Origin: Euryarchaeota archaeon UBA433
Lineage (GTDB): Archaea; Thermoplasmatota; Poseidoniia; Poseidoniales; Poseidoniaceae
DNA: 48,987 bases
Direction: 5' to 3'
Assembly: GCA_002495535.1 (NCBI GenBank)
Contig: DAFX01000052.1
Coordinates: 1 to 48,987 of the forward strand
The first letter of the stretch is position 1. Every line of letters starts with the position of its first letter. Positions 44,151 to 48,987 of this stretch are shown here, one piece after another. The notes beneath the pieces were generated by a model. The model did no database searches and was not told the origin of the DNA. It saw nothing but the letters and a program-made list of their open reading frames with translations. Made by a program: the position numbers and the translations under genes.

Positions 44151-47100
44151 ATGCAAGCACTGCGCCGCCCTCTTCTGATGCTTGTTTTGTTGGTGTTTAC
44201 CTCCCTTTCCCCCATGCTCAGTGCCAGTTCGCTCGAGGTTGATTCGAGTGAATCTGAGCCCGCCGAGATGATGTCCGAACAACAGAGGTTAGAGTTGGCA
44301 GCGTCGATGTGGCATGTTGCTACTGCCTCAGAACGCTTTTCTACACCGTTGCAACCTTCTTCTGGCTTGCTCCGAATGAACGTTGGGACCTTTGATCCCC
44401 TGTTGGATTCGCACCCTGCCCCTCCTCTTGGCTTGTATGATGCCAATGACTTTTCCACCACCGGTCTAGCGATGCTTCAGTTGCACGCTCATGATGGCGC
44501 TGTTCTTGATGAATTGGTGTCCCGATATTCGTTCACACCGCTTGATTTCATCGGCGACGAGGGGTGGTTGATTCGCCTGGCCGAACCACCAATTGATTCC
44601 CTTAGATTGCTTCACGCTGATGATGATGTGCGTTGGATTGGGGCTCAGCACCCCGGTTGGCGTATCGATGTTGACCTCTCTTCTGATGTGTCGACAAACC
44701 GCCTTGCTCTCGTTCCTGCTTCCGATTTGGGGTATGGAGGATTTGAGCAACTGAGTTTGGATCTCATCAACTTCGGAGCCGAAGCAGTTTGGTGCGGCGT
44801 TGGACTGTGTGAGGCAGAACTGCCCTCATCCAACATCGGTGCCTTTGCCCATCTGGCGGCACGCGACGGTCGAATCATTTGGATCGAGCCAACGGTTGAG
44901 TTCACTTTGCACAACGCAATTGCCGCAGCCGCTTCGGGTGTTGTCGATGTTCGGAACAATGCCAGCTTCACCCTAGATGGATCGGGCGAAATGATTGCAA
45001 TTGCAGACACTGGTCTCGACCAAGATCACCCAGACCTGACAGGTCGCGTTGCAGCGGTGTACACTCAATTTGGGCTCGATTCATCACCTGCAGATTCCAA
45101 CACCGGTCACGGCACACACATCGCCGTATCTGCAATTGGCAGTGGGGCAACCAATGCATCTGCCACGGGTATTGCTCCAAGTGCTGACTTGGTCATGTAT
45201 GCCCTGGAACACGATCCAACTGGTGTTTTTGGCCGGATTGGTTCGATTTATGATCTCTTGAGGGATGCAGAACAGATGACAGCTCGAATCGCCATCAACG
45301 CATGGGGCGCCAATGGGAATTATGGTCAGTACACCCCAGATTCCAGATCTGTGGACATTTTGGTGCGGGATAAGCCAGACATGCTTCCGCTGTTTTCGGT
45401 AGGCGATCGGGGCGCTCAAGGTGCGTCACAAGTGACTGCACCTGGTACCGCCAAGAACGTTCTAGCCATCGGAGCTTCTGGAACAGGTTCAACCCTCGGT
45501 AGCGTGGCTTCCTTCTCCAGCATCGGTCCAACCCTCGACGGTCGGATTAAACCGGATCTCGTAGCCCCAGGCGTCGATCTTTGCTCCGGTCGTGCTGAAG
45601 AGGCAAAGACCTCACCAGGTCTTGCCTGCTCGACAGAAACTCATTCCAGCGGGGCTGAAATGTACACTTCACTTTCAGGAACCTCCCAGGCCACGGCTGT
45701 TGCAGGAGGCGTTGCTGCACTGACTCGAGAATTCATTCGTGAGGAAGTCGGCATCAATGCACCCTCTGGTGCACTCATCAAAGCAGCAATGATCAACGGT
45801 GCCAAGGACCTCGGCGCAGCAGACATACCGAATGCGGAGGAAGGGTGGGGCCAAGTTGACCTTGATCGAACCGTTCTCCCAGTTTGGGACCCCTCTTCCC
45901 CCACCACTTCCGCATTGGCGACATTCATGGACGACAACACGCCTTTGGAGGCTGGTTTTGGACTCCTGTACGCCTTTGAAATGGATCCATCGCACGGGAT
46001 TGACATTACCTTGGTTTGGTCGGATGAAGCTGGATCTGCAAACGCAGGTCAGGGTGAAGCTCGACTTGTCAACAACCTCGACTTGGTCCTCGTCGACCCC
46101 TCAGGCAACGAGTGGTTTGGCAATAACTTTGCAAACGGGTTCACCGGCACCTCGCAAACTACTGATACGGTCAACAACGTCGAACGCATCAAGGTGGCGC
46201 CGGGTACGCTCACTGAAACTGGTCAATGGCTCGTCAAGGTGTTGCACAAAGGTGGGACCGTACAGGATTTCGGACTCGTGGTCACCGCCGATGCTACACC
46301 CAATCCACAAGCAGATTTGGCGCTGTACAACGGCAGCATCATTCCTTCTTCACCCGAGCCACTGCGCAACGATCTCATCGCCATTCGAATCGGGTGGATC
46401 AATCAAGGAACCCTTGCCACAGGGACCTTCCGGGTGATTTTCGAAGACCTCACCACGGGTGAGACACTGTTTGAAGGCAACCGCCCAGCCCTTGCTGCTG
46501 GAAAGATTGACTCGCTGCTGATTCAGCATCAATTCCTCACCACCGGTCCCCACGATATGCGGTTGAGGGTTGATACGAACGATCAGGTTGCAGAAATGAA
46601 TGATGCGGCCACAGGCACCGACAATAACCTGTGGGAGCAAGAAATTGAGGTGACAGCCCTCGGTGTACGTGTGGTTGCGCTCAATGAGGATGGCACCGTA
46701 CCGACAACTTCTGAAGAACGCGAGAACGCTGCAATAAAAGTGTTCGACGTCCGCAATCATACTGGAATTGATATTCCAATCCATATCCTTCACGAAGGGA
46801 CTGGCGAGAAGAATGTCACTCTGAGCGTCACCAATGTCCAAGTGCCTCAACCTGGGCGACCAGACTTCCTTCTTGCGCCCGATGACCTCTGGACGAAGAG
46901 TGTGTCCGAGGATGGCCCCTACACCGTTCAAGGCCAAGGTGAGGTTGGCGACTTCAAGTTGCTCACGATCCACCTTGAAGATGAATACGCCAATCTCGAT
47001 GATCCCGATAATCCACGCTACGCTCGCTCGGGTACCTTCGTTGTCGATGTCACCGCTCGCTACCAAGGCAACCCTACGGTCGCTCACACGCAGCGGGTCA

Positions 47101-48987
47101 CAATTGTGATAGAACAACTGGATGAAGTCCTCATCACGCCGCTCGGCACGGACGGTCTAACCGCAGAACCAGGTGATTCAGCAGGGTTCCGTATTTCAGT
47201 GGCAAATATTGGAAACGCTCCAGCTCAATACTCGATCAGTTGTTCATCAGAACATCGATGGCAAATCATGCTCCAGGACGCAAATTCCTCGACGTTGGAC
47301 ATTGAACCGATTGGAATCCGTGAATATCGAGCCATTAAGATCGACTTGTTTGTTCCACCAGTCGTCAACGGTATGCCCCTGGCAGGTTCGACTGACGAGG
47401 TGACCTGCTTTGTCACCTCTACCTCTGATTCTTCAATGAACTTTAGTGAGACCGCGGTTGTCACAGTGCTGCCACAACAATCCTTCTCGGCTGATTTGTA
47501 CGATGATCTTGGGCCAATAGGCCCGTCATCGAAAAACCGCGAAGTCTTGGTCGACAGCGGCGAACAAGTCAGCATGAACCTCACTGTAGAAAATACCGGA
47601 AACACGGACCTCGAACTCGATGTGAAGATACAGCCATCAAATCCAACATGGCCGATTCAGGTGTCCTATGAAGATCAGCAGGACGCCCGTCAGGTCAGCC
47701 TTGCTCTGGCTCCAGGTGAACTTATTTCCGTGAATTTTGTTTTGGGTGTCCCAAGCGTGGCCGAGGAGGGCGATACCAACAGTTTCGTGATTCGAACCGA
47801 ATTTACTGCTCAAGTCTTTGTCTCAAACACAACAGTTCTCAAAGTGCGTGACGAACTAGCACTGAACCTAGAAGCTCCAGAAGGGAGTGTAATTGAAACC
47901 GAGATCGGTTCAACGTTCAGTTACGGTTCATTCAACGTCACCAATACTGGGAACGCACCGCTCACGCTCGGATGGTCGAACGGGCTTGCCCCCGATGGTT
48001 GGGTCGTCGGTTTCGCAAATCCGATCACTTACCTCGAACCAAGAGAAGAAAAAACTGTTCGCTTTGGTCTGATTCCCCCAATCAACACCGAAGCAACCGC
48101 AAAAGCATTCGACTTGTTAATCACTGTCACAGGAGGCAATAATGGGCGAATTGTCGAATCATCAGTAAGGGTTGATGTAGGCGTACTCGCTTCTCAATTC
48201 GGTAACATTTCCCTCCAAGATGATACCTCCCGGCCCTTCCGAAGCATCGCTAAAGAAACTGGTGCAACTCAACAAATTGTGGTACGCAACGATGGTAACC
48301 TCCCGATTGACGGCATGCTCACAGGCCAAGTATTGGATGAGGAGGGCAATGCCTCGAATGCGTGGAAGATATCGTTTTCCAATGAGGAGATTTCCAATTT
48401 AGGACTGGGAGAGACACAAATTATTGACCTCACCGTGACGCCTCTTGATGCTGCAACAAAAGGCCTCATGTTTACAGAAATTCGCTTGATGAACGGTGAG
48501 ACACAAATCGGTACACTGCAAATTGAAACCACCGTAAGCGCTGTGGAAAGCAGCGGTGGACTGTTTGCAATCCTCCCTGCGTACGTTTCCATTCCGTTGA
48601 TTGGGGTGCTCGTCCTCGTTGGTGTTGTTCTTGCGTTGCGAATGAAACGCAGCGGTGAATTGGAAGACGATGGCAACGAACTCGTGGCCCCTGATGCATT
48701 TGTCAACCCCGATCACCTCGGCACTCGTCGCGATGATGCACTCGATATCGGTCATGCGGTCAATGAAATCGCAAGCGCAGAAGTCTCCCAAGATGAAATT
48801 GCAGCAGCCCTTGCCCAATCCCTCAACATGCCAGCAGCTCCTGCTTCGGTGCCCAAAGGCTTGCCTCCAAGTGGTTTGCCGGCAGGACTTCCACCGCTTG
48901 GTATGCCACCTGCAGGTTTGCCGCCGAAAGCACTGCCGAGCCTGCCAGTGCCAGCAGCACCACTCCCTGCGCCAACCCCTGCGCCAA
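44151..48987 (+). CDS. Giant membrane-anchored subtilase, KP-43-like (3'-partial)
   Basis: From ATG 44151 the frame is open to the window edge (1612 codons, no stop). A signal peptide (LLMLVLLVFTSLSPMLSASS) and a propeptide-like region precede an S8 catalytic domain. Asp286 lies in ADTGLDQDHPDL, His320 in GHGTHIAVSAIG and Ser512 in SGTSQATAVAGG. APGTAKNVLAIGAS, FSSIGPTLDGRIKPD and a C-terminal beta domain with LVWSDEAG and LVNNLDLVLVDPSG follow the order of KP-43-type proteases. The usual oxyanion-hole Asn is Asp419 (VGDRG). Next come CARDB/NEW3-like modules, a membrane helix (about 1470-1500) and a Pro-rich cytoplasmic tail of GLPP-type repeats that is cut off. It should degrade proteins outside the cell while tethered to it. 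Confidence 0.9.
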   Translation, partial: MQALRRPLLMLVLLVFTSLSPMLSASSLEVDSSESEPAEMMSEQQRLELAASMWHVATASERFSTPLQPSSGLLRMNVGTFDPLLDSHPAPPLGLYDANDFSTTGLAMLQLHAHDGAVLDELVSRYSFTPLDFIGDEGWLIRLAEPPIDSLRLLHADDDVRWIGAQHPGWRIDVDLSSDVSTNRLALVPASDLGYGGFEQLSLDLINFGAEAVWCGVGLCEAELPSSNIGAFAHLAARDGRIIWIEPTVEFTLHNAIAAAASGVVDVRNNASFTLDGSGEMIAIADTGLDQDHPDLTGRVAAVYTQFGLDSSPADSNTGHGTHIAVSAIGSGATNASATGIAPSADLVMYALEHDPTGVFGRIGSIYDLLRDAEQMTARIAINAWGANGNYGQYTPDSRSVDILVRDKPDMLPLFSVGDRGAQGASQVTAPGTAKNVLAIGASGTGSTLGSVASFSSIGPTLDGRIKPDLVAPGVDLCSGRAEEAKTSPGLACSTETHSSGAEMYTSLSGTSQATAVAGGVAALTREFIREEVGINAPSGALIKAAMINGAKDLGAADIPNAEEGWGQVDLDRTVLPVWDPSSPTTSALATFMDDNTPLEAGFGLLYAFEMDPSHGIDITLVWSDEAGSANAGQGEARLVNNLDLVLVDPSGNEWFGNNFANGFTGTSQTTDTVNNVERIKVAPGTLTETGQWLVKVLHKGGTVQDFGLVVTADATPNPQADLALYNGSIIPSSPEPLRNDLIAIRIGWINQGTLATGTFRVIFEDLTTGETLFEGNRPALAAGKIDSLLIQHQFLTTGPHDMRLRVDTNDQVAEMNDAATGTDNNLWEQEIEVTALGVRVVALNEDGTVPTTSEERENAAIKVFDVRNHTGIDIPIHILHEGTGEKNVTLSVTNVQVPQPGRPDFLLAPDDLWTKSVSEDGPYTVQGQGEVGDFKLLTIHLEDEYANLDDPDNPRYARSGTFVVDVTARYQGNPTVAHTQRVTIVIEQLDEVLITPLGTDGLTAEPGDSAGFRISVANIGNAPAQYSISCSSEHRWQIMLQDANSSTLDIEPIGIREYRAIKIDLFVPPVVNGMPLAGSTDEVTCFVTSTSDSSMNFSETAVVTVLPQQSFSADLYDDLGPIGPSSKNREVLVDSGEQVSMNLTVENTGNTDLELDVKIQPSNPTWPIQVSYEDQQDARQVSLALAPGELISVNFVLGVPSVAEEGDTNSFVIRTEFTAQVFVSNTTVLKVRDELALNLEAPEGSVIETEIGSTFSYGSFNVTNTGNAPLTLGWSNGLAPDGWVVGFANPITYLEPREEKTVRFGLIPPINTEATAKAFDLLITVTGGNNGRIVESSVRVDVGVLASQFGNISLQDDTSRPFRSIAKETGATQQIVVRNDGNLPIDGMLTGQVLDEEGNASNAWKISFSNEEISNLGLGETQIIDLTVTPLDAATKGLMFTEIRLMNGETQIGTLQIETTVSAVESSGGLFAILPAYVSIPLIGVLVLVGVVLALRMKRSGELEDDGNELVAPDAFVNPDHLGTRRDDALDIGHAVNEIASAEVSQDEIAAALAQSLNMPAAPASVPKGLPPSGLPAGLPPLGMPPAGLPPKALPSLPVPAAPLPAPTPAP

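Overview
The window looks like a stretch of a marine Group II euryarchaeon (Poseidoniales/Thermoplasmata-like) chromosome. The information-processing genes are archaeal in type: archaeal GluRS, PheRS beta, uS15, archaeosine synthase (ArcS), archaeal type II GAPDH and UPF0201. Archaeal type IV pilin signal peptides are also present, together with a large load of very big exported proteins and a KP-43-like subtilase. The taxonomic call is inferred from gene content; no rRNA or tRNA gene was found to confirm it.

Layout. 1-2109 holds the end of a STAND ATPase with TPR repeats. 2111-5894 (-) is a translationally coupled trio of pilin-like proteins (361, 743 and 157 aa). 5942-6760 (-) is a WalJ/YycJ-type metallo-beta-lactamase. 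6997-18199 (+) encodes two giant exported proteins: a calcium-repeat protein of about 1917 aa with an embedded propeller-like region, and a membrane-anchored protein of about 1800 aa. A small helical protein and a metalloprotease lipoprotein follow. 19486-24796 holds a small membrane protein, a pyroglutamyl peptidase-Nudix fusion, a UPF0201 protein, a glycosyltransferase, a membrane zinc-ribbon protein and DnaJ. 24797-32940 holds a membrane protein, ArcS, uS15, a degenerate RecJ/Cdc45-like protein, a small helical protein and a membrane zinc-ribbon protein. 32941-38377 (-) is a run of a CARDB/NEW3-like surface protein, RNase HII, GluRS and a CBS protein. 38857-42945 (-) is a GXGXG/degenerate glutamate-synthase protein, PheT and an SRAP protein. 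The window ends with GAPDH and a giant subtilase that runs off the right edge.

How the genes fit together. About ten of the 31 genes encode large exported or membrane-anchored proteins: pilins, calcium-binding, CARDB-like, protease and unknown. This fits a heterotroph that attaches to and digests particulate protein. The rest is translation, tRNA modification, chaperone and central-metabolism housekeeping, packed tightly. All six convergent gene pairs meet with at most 1 bp between stop codons, and two pairs share a palindromic TTAA stop. Genes inside operons often carry a GAGGTGA-like Shine-Dalgarno overlapping the previous stop codon.

No CRISPR array, insertion sequence, tRNA or rRNA was seen. 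There is no gene-free stretch longer than about 240 bp.
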